7,333 bases of DNA, taken from Gammaproteobacteria bacterium (lineage in GTDB: Bacteria; Pseudomonadota; Gammaproteobacteria; Chromatiales; Chromatiaceae). Positions 1 to 5,675 of the stretch are shown piece by piece (the stretch's first letter is position 1; every line of letters starts with the position of its first letter). The stretch lies in contig JADGBD010000023.1 in assembly GCA_015231665.1 (NCBI GenBank), positions 8,105-15,437 of the forward strand. Reading direction: 5' to 3'. Made by a program: the position numbers and the translations under genes. Under the pieces are notes generated by a model. That model had not been told where the DNA came from and ran no database searches. It saw only the letters and a program-made list of their open reading frames with translations.

Positions 1-34
1 GGTGGTGATCAACGCCCTGCGCCTGAAGCAATAA
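1..34 (+). CDS. ccoI: C-terminal end of a probable copper-translocating P-type ATPase (CcoI-like), partial
   Basis: Only the last ten codons are in the window: reading from position 2 they give VVINALRLKQ followed by TAA at 32-34. CcoI/FixI P-type ATPases commonly end in a similar hydrophobic 'VxxNALRL' tail after the last membrane helix, and in proteobacteria ccoI is normally followed directly by ccoS, as here (10 nt between stop and the next start). The identification rests mainly on this neighbour. If correct, the protein exports or delivers copper for assembly of the CuB centre of cbb3-type cytochrome oxidase in the inner membrane. The 5' part lies outside the window. Confidence 0.5.
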   Translation, partial: VVINALRLKQ

Positions 35-44
35 GGAAACCTCC

Positions 45-224
45 GTGGATAGTCTCTATTACCTGATTCCCATCGCATTGATTCTGGTCGCTGGCGCGGT
101 CTGGGTGTTTCTCTGGTCGGTGCGCAGCGGCCAGTTCGACGACCTCGAAGGTCCGGCCCACCGCATCCTGATGGATGACGACGACCCCAACATCCCCGAG
201 GATGCGAGGATCAAGAAAAAATAA
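45..224 (+). CDS. ccoS: CcoS, cbb3-type cytochrome oxidase assembly protein
   Basis: This 59-residue protein matches the CcoS family (typically 50-70 residues). One N-terminal membrane helix (about residues 5-25, YYLIPIALILVAGAVWVFLW) is followed by the characteristic junction SGQFDDLEGPAHRIL (28-42), an acidic DDDD stretch (44-47) and a short Lys-rich tail. CcoS is needed to mature the cbb3 oxidase, probably with CcoI, by supporting cofactor insertion in the inner membrane. The start is GTG at 45, preceded by AAGGA at 33-37, which overlaps the ccoI stop; no in-frame ATG lies at the N-terminus. The gene is too small for many ORF callers. It is the last gene of its operon, because a strong terminator begins inside its last codons. 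It converges on rpoH. Confidence 0.93.
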   Translation: MDSLYYLIPIALILVAGAVWVFLWSVRSGQFDDLEGPAHRILMDDDDPNIPEDARIKKK

Positions 225-250
225 GGGCAACCCGAGGGTTGCCCTTATTT
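219..250. terminator. Bidirectional intrinsic terminator between ccoS and rpoH
   Basis: A perfect 14-bp inverted repeat (arm AAATAAGGGCAACC at 219-232, loop CGAG 233-236, matching arm 237-250) overlaps the ccoS stop codon. Read on the minus strand, the hairpin is followed by a T-rich run (TTATTTTTTC, complement of 215-224), so it should end the rpoH transcript well. Read on the plus strand it ends in TTATTT, adequate for the cco operon. The two convergent units therefore appear to share one terminator. Confidence 0.88.
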
Positions 251-290
251 GAAACTTCAAACTCTACCCAAAGGGAGGAGGGGCTAAACG

Positions 291-311
291 GACTGAGTAG
301 TTCCTTCAGTC
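291..311 (-). other. Small stem-loop 3' of rpoH
   Basis: GACTGA (291-296) and TCAGTC (306-311) can pair around a 9-nt loop, 27 nt downstream of the rpoH stop. There is no U-tract in either direction, so this is not a convincing terminator. It might protect the 3' end, or be chance. The rest of 251-337 shows only a loose repetition of TCAAACT (257-263 and 319-325) and no gene. Confidence 0.25.
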
Positions 312-337
312 TTCACACCTCAAACTTCTAACTTTAT

Positions 338-1189
338 TCAGGCAATCTGCTCACGCAGCTTGGCCATGGCGATTTTCTCGATCTGGCGGATGCGCTCGGC
401 GGATACGCCGTAGTCGGCGGCCAGTTCGTGAAGGGTACGCTTGTTCTCTGACAGCCAGCGGGCTTGAAGGATGTCGCGGCTGCGGTCGTCCAGTTCGTAG
501 AGCGCGCGGTATAGCTGCATCTGCTGTTTCTCGCTGCTGTCCTTGCGCTCCAGCAGGGCGGCGGGCTCGCTGCGCAGGTCTTCGAGATAGGCCGAGGGCG
601 TGGTGCCGAGGGCATCCTCGTCGTCGCTGTCGGGGGTGTCGAAGGCCATGTCGTAGTTGGCCATGCGGCCTTCCATCTCCAGCACCTCCGAGGGCTTTAC
701 CCCCAGTTCCTGGGCCACATGCTCCACTTCCTCCTGACTGAACCAGCCCAGGCGTTTCTTGGCGCTGCGCAGGTTGAAGAACAGCTTGCGCTGGGCCTTG
801 GTGGTAGCCACCTTGACGATGCGCCAGTTGCGCAGGATGAACTCGTGGATCTCGGCGCGAATCCAGTGTACGGCGAAGGAGACCAGGCGCACGTTCTGGT
901 CCGGGTCGAAGCGGCGTACCGCCTTCATCAGACCTACGGTACCTTCCTGGATCAGATCGTTCAGGGCCAGACCGTAACCGGAGTAGCCGCGGGCAATCCG
1001 GACCACCAAGCGCAGATGCGAGAGTACCAAAACCCGAGCGGCCTCCAGGCTGCCTTCATCACGCAACCTGAGGGCGTTTTCCCGTTCTTCCTCGGCGGTC
1101 AGCATGGGGAGCTGGTATGCGGCGCTGATATAGGCCTCGATACTGCCGGTGGGTATCATGGCATGGGTAAGACTATGTGCCTGGGTCAT
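338..1189 (-). CDS. rpoH: RNA polymerase sigma factor RpoH (sigma-32)
   Basis: This is the heat-shock sigma factor, which directs RNA polymerase to chaperone and protease promoters. The 283 residues match the usual length (about 284). Visible features are region 2 with [19 protein letters not shown] (78-96), the sigma-32-specific RpoH box QRKLFFNLR (133-141) that separates it from RpoD/RpoS, an acidic linker around 185-195, and the region 4.2 helix-turn-helix [20 protein letters not shown] (252-271). ATG at 1189 has GAGGAA 8 nt upstream; a second ATG at codon 11 (MIPTGS) is possible but has no comparable ribosome site. In most gammaproteobacteria rpoH follows ftsX; here a metallophosphatase gene lies upstream on the same strand instead. 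A perfect CIRCE operator at 1259-1285 predicts HrcA repression. Transcription probably stops at the shared terminator 219-250. Confidence 0.97.
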   Translation of the reverse strand: MTQAHSLTHAMIPTGSIEAYISAAYQLPMLTAEEERENALRLRDEGSLEAARVLVLSHLRLVVRIARGYSGYGLALNDLIQEGTVGLMKAVRRFDPDQNVRLVSFAVHWIRAEIHEFILRNWRIVKVATTKAQRKLFFNLRSAKKRLGWFSQEEVEHVAQELGVKPSEVLEMEGRMANYDMAFDTPDSDDEDALGTTPSAYLEDLRSEPAALLERKDSSEKQQMQLYRALYELDDRSRDILQARWLSENKRTLHELAADYGVSAERIRQIEKIAMAKLREQIA

Positions 1190-1255
1190 GCTTAATTCCT
1201 CACTAAATTAGTCTGGTATTGCATGGTAAACCTGAAATCAACCGCTTGCAACTTG

Positions 1256-1285
1256 ATTTTAGCACTCGCCGTAATGGAGTGCTAA
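1256..1285 (-). promoter_or_regulatory. Candidate sigma-70 promoter of rpoH, interleaved with CIRCE
   Basis: On the minus strand TTAGCA (1285-1280) could serve as -35 (4 of 6) and TAAAAT (1261-1256) as -10 (5 of 6), with an 18-nt spacer. The -10 is preceded by TGC, an extended -10 signature. Both boxes are partly formed by the CIRCE arms, so bound HrcA would cover the whole promoter. Transcription would start near 1249, giving a leader of about 60 nt. A second, weaker pair lies downstream: TTGCAA (1251-1246), 17 nt, TACCAT (1228-1223). Which of them is used cannot be decided from sequence. Confidence 0.5.
1259..1285 (-). promoter_or_regulatory. CIRCE operator (HrcA binding site) upstream of rpoH
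   Basis: TTAGCACTC, then 9 nt, then GAGTGCTAA: a perfect match to the CIRCE consensus, 18 of 18 conserved positions with the canonical 9-nt spacer. The element reads the same on both strands. It ends 70 nt before the rpoH ATG. HrcA is the heat-sensitive repressor, stabilised by GroEL, that binds this element and usually controls groESL or dnaK operons. Here the only nearby downstream gene is rpoH. The hrcA gene itself is not in the window. Confidence 0.95.
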
Positions 1286-1375
1286 CAGGGGTGCGAAGTT
1301 CCCCGTGGCTGGGGCCAGAAAGCCCGGATCGCAAAGAACGCAACCTGTTGAAAAGTGTGGATCTCAGGCTGTTAA

Positions 1376-1405
1376 GCCCTTCGTCCCTGGGAGAGAGGGG
1401 AGGAG
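1376..1405. repeat. GC-rich 'CCCTCTCCC'-type repeat, copy 1
   Basis: Just 3' of the metallophosphatase stop codon lies a stretch of the form GCCCTTCGTCCC then GGGAGAGAGGGGAGGAG and, just beyond, CCGGG. It resembles the segment at 3500-3552 (GCCCCTCGCC then GGGGGAGAGGGTTGGGGAG and CCGG), which also sits 3' of a minus-strand gene. Such C-rich/G-rich segments are common dispersed intergenic repeats in GC-rich gammaproteobacteria. Only a short imperfect stem (TCCC/GGGA) forms here, so a role as terminator is uncertain. Confidence 0.5.
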
Positions 1406-2860
1406 TCAGCCGGGATAGCGGTTGATCAGCTCGCTGAGGGGTTCGCAGGGGTAGAAGAAGGGATGCAGTCGGCCGCAGACCTCGGCCATGACCGCGACCC
1501 ATTGGGAATCGCTGGCGTAGAGCACGCAGTGGTTTTCGATCTCGTTGATTTCCCAGTAGGTTTCATCCCGGCTCATGGGTGTGTGACCGACGATCAGGGG
1601 GGTGTCGGCGGCCAGATTGAGGGTTTTGCGCAGGCGCTTGACGTCTTTTTTGTTGTAGCCGCCGGGGCGATTGGGGCGGCGGATGCGGTTGTTGATCAGC
1701 TGCTCGATCAGCTTGGGTTTGTGGCGCAGGTTGATCAGGTCCTGCAGGCTGTGATTGCTGGTGGGCGGGGCGGCGTGGCAGGCGATGAAGCTCTTGGAGT
1801 AGGCGAGCAGGGGTTGCTGATCGTAAAAGCGCTTCATTTCGTTGCGGTAGGCCTTGCCGCGCTGTTTGACCAGGGCCTTTTCCCAGAGCAGGCCTTGGGG
1901 CACACCCTGTTTGGAGAGATGGGGGGAGAAGCTGTCGTGGTTGCCGAGAAGGTAGAAGACCCGGCCGGGAAAGCGCAGCATGAGCTTGAAGATCAGGTCC
2001 ATCATCAGCAGCGAGCTATCCATCTGCTCCAGCTCGCCGGGCTCTTCCGAATGTACCGCATCGCCGAGGAAAATCAGGCAGGCATTGCCTTTCTTGAGGG
2101 CCTTGAGAAAGCCGTTTTGGCTGAGAACCACCAGCAGGTTGTCGATTTTGGTGTGGAGATCGCCAATCAGAATCGGCTGCACGCCCTCGGGGATTTCCAC
2201 CACCGCACCGGGGGCGCCCTTGCTGTCCTTGCGCCGCCAGGGGTGGCCCTTGGCGCCGATGCGGTTGATTTCTTCGATCAGGTTGAGCGCGGCCTTCTCG
2301 CCTAGCGGGCGAATGGGGCCGCCGAAGATGCTGCGCAGGCGCTTGAGCTTGGCGGCGCGCCAGCGGGCGATGCGCAGCAGGTGCTTCTTTTTCGTCAGCG
2401 GGGCGATGCAGCTGCCCTCGCGCTCGGCCAGGCATTTGAAGCTGAGCACGCCGGCATCGTTGCGGATGCTGAGGTGGCGCTGGCCTATGCCCTTGGGCAG
2501 GTTCATCAGGCAGGGCTGGGTTTCGTCCTCCTTGCCGAGAATCAGCTCGTCGCCGGATTTGAGGCGAAAGAAGCCGCTGATCTGCTGATAATAGGTGTGG
2601 GGATCGAAGATGATGTAGTTCTCCGCCGGGTCATTGCCCAGGGAGTGGTTGATCGGCCGTTCCGGATAGATGTGCAGGGCCTTCTGGGTGCGGCCGATGT
2701 TGATCTGCACCGGGTAGTCGTAGAGTGGCAGCTTGACCTTCTTGCCGGTGAGGTCATAAGACTGCTTGAGATCGATGCTCTCGCACTCGGCCAGGTCGGT
2801 GAAGGCGTCTTCGAGCATCTTCAGCCAGGATTTCTGCTTTTTGGCGATGAGATTGGCCAT
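1406..2860 (-). CDS. Metallophosphatase (PPP/calcineurin-like) with FHA-like N-terminal region
   Basis: The 484 residues fall into two parts. The C-terminal part (about 228-455) carries the metallophosphoesterase signature in order: GDLH (D234, H236), GDAVH (D267), GNHD (N307, H308, D309), CHAAPP (H362) and GHT (H426). All expected metal ligands are present. The second motif lacks the DRG of classical PPP enzymes (GDxVDRG becomes GDAVHSEE), so substrate binding has probably diverged. The N-terminal part has a segment (about 103-155: LILGK, GQRHLSI, then EGS) whose spacing resembles a degenerate FHA phosphopeptide-binding domain; this is inference. A basic linker (156-180) joins the two. ATG at 2860 has GGAGG 9 nt upstream, inside the end of the preceding gene, only 2 nt after its stop, so translation is coupled. 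A longer reading back to 3085 would only overlap that gene. No signal peptide is seen, so it is probably cytoplasmic. The substrate could be a phosphoprotein or a nucleotide. Confidence 0.8.
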   Translation of the reverse strand: MANLIAKKQKSWLKMLEDAFTDLAECESIDLKQSYDLTGKKVKLPLYDYPVQINIGRTQKALHIYPERPINHSLGNDPAENYIIFDPHTYYQQISGFFRLKSGDELILGKEDETQPCLMNLPKGIGQRHLSIRNDAGVLSFKCLAEREGSCIAPLTKKKHLLRIARWRAAKLKRLRSIFGGPIRPLGEKAALNLIEEINRIGAKGHPWRRKDSKGAPGAVVEIPEGVQPILIGDLHTKIDNLLVVLSQNGFLKALKKGNACLIFLGDAVHSEEPGELEQMDSSLLMMDLIFKLMLRFPGRVFYLLGNHDSFSPHLSKQGVPQGLLWEKALVKQRGKAYRNEMKRFYDQQPLLAYSKSFIACHAAPPTSNHSLQDLINLRHKPKLIEQLINNRIRRPNRPGGYNKKDVKRLRKTLNLAADTPLIVGHTPMSRDETYWEINEIENHCVLYASDSQWVAVMAEVCGRLHPFFYPCEPLSELINRYPG

Positions 2861-2862
2861 CT

Positions 2863-3465
2863 TCAGTCCTCCAGAATTTCCAGCGGCGGCCCGTCCAGGT
2901 CCTCGCGGACATAGACCCGCATGGCCTGGCGGTGCAGATGCAGCGCCACCTGCCGATAGACTTGAATCTGATCCTCCACCAGTTGCAGCGACAGGTCCCG
3001 GTCGACCCGGTGGGTGCCTTTCTTGCCGCGTGTGAGACGCCGCTCCAGCAGCAACTCCGCTGGCGGCAGGAGGAACTCGAAGCAAAAGCGGTCATGCCAA
3101 TCCACCGAGAAGAAGTGGCGCTTGTGCGGTGGAATCAGGATGCGCTCCAGGTCCAGCTGCGGCCGCGGCGAGGCCTCCAGCCATTCCTTGTCGAACACCA
3201 CCAGAGACTCGCCAAAGCCCTTGAAGGGAAAGCCCAAATGAATCTCCCGCGGGCGGATGGAAAGGCTCTGGGCGCTCCACCAGCGGTTCAGGGCGAGGTT
3301 GATGTAGCCCTCCTCGGACCAGCCGCCAAGGCGGATGATCATGCTGGTCTTGCCACAGCCCGGCGGGCCGGTGATGAGCAGTTGCTTGAAGCGGACATGG
3401 GCCGGAAACAGAAGCCCCTTGATAGTCTGGGTTTCCGTCATCGGCCGCGTATGCAGGGCAGTCAT
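2863..3465 (-). CDS. Small P-loop NTPase / kinase-like protein
   Basis: This 200-residue protein has a clear Walker A motif GPPGCGKT (33-40) just after a hydrophobic strand (LLIT, 29-32). A probable Walker B strand SLVVFD (87-92) and an Arg-rich, lid-like segment ERRLTRGKKGTHRVDRD (141-157) resemble small nucleotide or substrate kinases more than large AAA+ machines. No further domain is seen, so the protein is nearly a bare P-loop fold, probably cytoplasmic. The exact family is not recognised. It is coupled to the downstream metallophosphatase (2 nt gap), which suggests the two act on the same substrate or pathway. The start is uncertain: ATG at 3465 and ATG at 3441 (192 residues) are both in frame and neither has a good ribosome site. 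Readings starting further upstream run into the transporter gene. The transporter ends 119 nt upstream. Confidence 0.72.
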   Translation of the reverse strand: MTALHTRPMTETQTIKGLLFPAHVRFKQLLITGPPGCGKTSMIIRLGGWSEEGYINLALNRWWSAQSLSIRPREIHLGFPFKGFGESLVVFDKEWLEASPRPQLDLERILIPPHKRHFFSVDWHDRFCFEFLLPPAELLLERRLTRGKKGTHRVDRDLSLQLVEDQIQVYRQVALHLHRQAMRVYVREDLDGPPLEILED

Positions 3466-3499
3466 GGTTGGCGCGGGCTCGCTAATGGGCAGCCAGCCT

Positions 3500-3552
3500 T
3501 TGCCCCAGCCCCTCGCCTTGGTGGGGGAGAGGGTTGGGGAGAAGAGGCCGGC
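3500..3552. repeat. GC-rich 'CCCTCTCCC'-type repeat and hairpin, copy 2
   Basis: Between the pit stop and the P-loop gene, CCCCAGCCCCTC (about 3504-3515) can fold back on GGGGAGAGGGTTGGGG (about 3524-3539) with a short loop, one bulge and a G-T pair. It resembles the shorter segment at 1376-1405. No T-run follows on the minus strand, so the hairpin may partly end or stabilise the pit transcript rather than stop it fully. No gene is seen in 3466-3584. Confidence 0.6.
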
Positions 3553-3584
3553 TTGCCGCAAACAAGGCAAAATTTTCGCAGAGC

Positions 3585-4850
3585 TTAGCCAAAAATTCCC
3601 TTGAACAGGAAGAAGAATAGAGCGGCAAGGATGCCGCCCACCGGCAGGGTGACGAGCCAGGAGATGACGATGTTGCCGAGCACGCGCAAATCCAGCGCGC
3701 CTATGCCCCGGGCCAGACCCACGCCCATCACCGCGCCCACGGCGATGTGGGTGGTGGATACCGGCAGGCCGGTCTTGGAGGCCAGCACCACGGTGATCGC
3801 CGCCGCCAGGGTGGCGCAGTAGCCGCGGGTGGGGGTCAGTTCGGTGATCTTGGTGCCTATGGTCTGCATCACCTTGTAGCCCATGGTGGCCAGACCGAGG
3901 ACTATGCCGGTACCCCCGAGCAGCAGCACCCACAGGGGCAGGCCGGCTTTCTGCGCCACTTCACCGCCGCTGCCGACGATGGACAGCACCGCCGCCATTG
4001 GCCCTATGCCGTTGGCGACATCGTTGGAGCCGTGGGCGAAGGCCATGGCGCAGGCGGTGAAGATCATCATCGGCACAAAGGCCTTTTCGACGCTGGCGTA
4101 GTGGTAATCCTGGTCGGCATCTTCATCGATCTTGACCTTATTGATCATGATTTTGCCGATAAAGGCGAGGATCAGGCCGATAACCAGGGCCGCGAGCACG
4201 CTCTGGCCGGTGCTCAGCTCCAATTTCAGGTGCGACAGACCCTTGAACAGGGTGACCAAAGCCACGATGAAACCCACCAAGAAGACGTAGAAGGGGCCCC
4301 ATTTCTGCGCCTGGCGGAAGGGCTGCTCGGTATTGAGGATGAGCTTGCGCACGCTGAGCATCAGCAGCAGGGCGAGAATACCGCCCAGCAGCGGCGACAC
4401 CAGCCAGCTGGCGACTATGCCGCCGATCTTGCCCCATTGCACCGCATCCATGCCGATGCCGGCGACGGCAAAGCCGACGATGGCGCCGACGATGGTGTGG
4501 GTGGTGGACACCGGCCAGCCGCGCTGGGAGGCGATCATCAGCCAGATCGCCGCGGCCAGCAGGGAGGCGAGCATGCCGTAGACGAGAATCTCTGGCGTGC
4601 CGGCGATGCCGGTGGGGTCGATGATGCCACTGCGGATGGTGGCGGTGACCTGGCCGCCGGCGAGGAAGGCGCCGGAAAACTCGAAGATGGCGGCAATGAT
4701 GATGGCCTGCTTGACGGTGATGGCGCCCGAGCCCACCGAGGTGCCCATGGCGTTGGCGACGTCGTTGGCGCCTATGCCCCAGGTCATGTAGAGGCCGAAG
4801 ATGACGGCCATGGCGATGAAGATGTAACCGTAGCTGTTGATGATTTCCAT
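3585..4850 (-). CDS. pit: PiT-family inorganic phosphate transporter
   Basis: This is an inner-membrane low-affinity phosphate (or metal-phosphate) symporter of the PHO4/PiT family. The 421 residues are mostly hydrophobic, with about ten or more membrane helices. The family's internal duplication is plain: GANDVANAMGTSVGSG (27-42) is mirrored by GSNDVANGIGPMAAV (274-288), and PVSTTHTIVGAIVG (113-126) by PVSTTHIAVGAVMG (363-376). A charged cytoplasmic loop (KVKIDEDADQDYH, 238-250) separates the halves. ATG at 4850 is chosen because GGAG lies 6 nt upstream; a TTG at 4862 is in frame but overlaps this site. The PhoU-like DUF47 gene lies 78 nt upstream, a pairing common for Pit transporters and thought to regulate uptake. 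A GC-rich hairpin repeat follows the stop. Confidence 0.93.
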   Translation of the reverse strand: MEIINSYGYIFIAMAVIFGLYMTWGIGANDVANAMGTSVGSGAITVKQAIIIAAIFEFSGAFLAGGQVTATIRSGIIDPTGIAGTPEILVYGMLASLLAAAIWLMIASQRGWPVSTTHTIVGAIVGFAVAGIGMDAVQWGKIGGIVASWLVSPLLGGILALLLMLSVRKLILNTEQPFRQAQKWGPFYVFLVGFIVALVTLFKGLSHLKLELSTGQSVLAALVIGLILAFIGKIMINKVKIDEDADQDYHYASVEKAFVPMMIFTACAMAFAHGSNDVANGIGPMAAVLSIVGSGGEVAQKAGLPLWVLLLGGTGIVLGLATMGYKVMQTIGTKITELTPTRGYCATLAAAITVVLASKTGLPVSTTHIAVGAVMGVGLARGIGALDLRVLGNIVISWLVTLPVGGILAALFFFLFKGIFG

Positions 4851-4856
4851 GATGAA

Positions 4857-4860
4857 CTCC
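4857..4860 (-). promoter_or_regulatory. Ribosome binding site that fixes the pit start
   Basis: On the minus strand GGAG is followed by TTCATC and ATG (4850-4848), an ideal 6-nt spacing. The in-frame TTG at 4862-4860 overlaps this site and has no Shine-Dalgarno sequence of its own, so it is unlikely to be the start. Confidence 0.75.
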
Positions 4861-4874
4861 AAAACTAGCGAAAG

Positions 4875-4923
4875 CGGACCCTAGGTCCGGCGGACGGAAT
4901 CGGTGACGAGGGCTGGCGCCAGC
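4875..4923. other. Two short palindromes between the DUF47 gene and pit
   Basis: CGGACC (4875-4880) and GGTCCG (4884-4889) form a 6-bp stem with a 3-nt loop, and GCTGGCGCCAGC (4912-4923) is a perfect 12-bp palindrome just after the DUF47 stop. Neither is followed by a good U-tract on the minus strand. They may be transcript-stabilising or attenuating elements, or chance in GC-rich DNA. Confidence 0.3.
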
Positions 4924-4928
4924 TGTGG

Positions 4929-5609
4929 CTAACGCGCCAGCAACAGCTCCATGCGGTCACCGACCTTCTCGGCGTAGTCGGCCAGATCGCCGATCCACTG
5001 CAGCAGCTGATACCAGAACATCACCGATACCGGCTTCATCTGGTCTTCCATGGCAAACAGCTGGCGTGCTAGGTCAATGCCCATCAGGTCGGTCTCGTTT
5101 TCCATCTCATGCAGCTGGGCGATCATCTCGCCCACCCGGCTGGCCTCCTGACCGCGAAAGCCGGTGGCAAGGAGTTCATCCAGCTCTTCGATAATGGTGG
5201 CGGCGTGGTCGCAGGTCTCCACCGAGCGCTTGACCAGGGCCAGCACCCCCGCCTCCATGCCGGCCGGGATCGGCATCTGCCGCTCGGTGAGCAGGCCGGC
5301 GATATCCTGGGCGATGTTGGCGATGCCGTCCTGAACGCTAAGCAGATCGAGCAGATCACGCCGATCCACCGGCATGAACAGGCTCTTCGGCAGATGGGCG
5401 CTGAGTTGCTGCTTGAGGCGGTCGGCCTCGGCCTCCTTGGTGAAGATCAGGTCGCGTTGCTGGCTGAGGCTTGCCGCATCGCCGCTGGCCAGGGCGTCAA
5501 ACAGGGCAGGGACCTCGGCAACACAGGCGCGGATGATGCGCATGTGCTCCTGCAGGGGCTTGAATGGGCTGCTTCCCAGCAGCGAGGCAATGGTGTTCTT
5601 GCTGTTCAT
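4929..5609 (-). CDS. PhoU-like DUF47 (TIGR00153-type) phosphate transport regulator
   Basis: This is a 226-residue, almost wholly helical, soluble protein of the DUF47/PhoU-related family, which usually accompanies Pit transporters and is thought to modulate them or Pho signalling. The paired acidic metal-binding motifs typical of PhoU-like bundles are visible: TKEAEAD (57-63) early in the chain, HEMENETD (167-174) and DLADYAEKVGDRM (208-220) later. The length is normal for the family, and no membrane segment or signal peptide is present. ATG at 5609 has AAGGAG 6 nt upstream. It lies 66 nt after ppk2 and 78 nt before pit on the same strand, so the three are probably co-transcribed, with transporter and regulator made together. 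Confidence 0.9.
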   Translation of the reverse strand: MNSKNTIASLLGSSPFKPLQEHMRIIRACVAEVPALFDALASGDAASLSQQRDLIFTKEAEADRLKQQLSAHLPKSLFMPVDRRDLLDLLSVQDGIANIAQDIAGLLTERQMPIPAGMEAGVLALVKRSVETCDHAATIIEELDELLATGFRGQEASRVGEMIAQLHEMENETDLMGIDLARQLFAMEDQMKPVSVMFWYQLLQWIGDLADYAEKVGDRMELLLAR

Positions 5610-5638
5610 CTGGTCTCCTTGGTCGAGTTATTTTTGCA

Positions 5639-5667
5639 GCCGCCGGCGCCCGGCTGGGCGTGGCGGC
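5639..5667. other. GC-rich intercistronic hairpin between ppk2 and the DUF47 gene
   Basis: GCCGCC (5639-5644) pairs with GGCGGC (5662-5667), and inside it CGCCC (5647-5651) pairs with GGGCG (5656-5660) around a GGCT loop, giving an 11-bp stem with a small internal bulge. It begins 8 nt after the ppk2 stop codon. On the minus strand it is followed by an A-rich, not U-rich, stretch, so it is not a standard terminator. It more likely sets the relative mRNA levels of ppk2 and the downstream genes. Confidence 0.5.
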
Positions 5668-5675
5668 CGGGTGGC

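Noticed and set aside
1296..1302. GGAACTT upstream of rpoH on the minus strand, like the -35 of sigma-E promoters that drive rpoH in enterobacteria
   Set aside because: The matching -10 region (TCCAT at 17 nt) fits the TCTGA-type consensus poorly, and a better sigma-70 pair overlaps CIRCE. It remains possible but is not supported enough to list.
1352..1362. Possible DnaA box (TGTGGATCT)
   Set aside because: Only 7 of 9 positions match, it is a single copy, and there is no other origin feature nearby.
1219..1425. Open frame on the plus strand over the rpoH upstream region
   Set aside because: It covers the CIRCE element and the GC-rich repeat, has no ribosome site and resembles no protein; it is an intergenic by-product.
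2861..3085. N-terminal extension of the metallophosphatase back to 3085
   Set aside because: It overlaps the coding region of the P-loop gene, and ATG at 2860 has a good ribosome site 2 nt after the upstream stop.
2863..3933. Long version of the P-loop gene starting at 3933
   Set aside because: The first part overlaps pit in another frame and has composition typical of an off-frame reading; the P-loop protein proper starts near 3465 or 3441.
3747..4868. 373-codon open frame on the plus strand opposite pit
   Set aside because: Its Gly/Asp/His-rich composition is the antisense image of a hydrophobic transporter, with no domain features.
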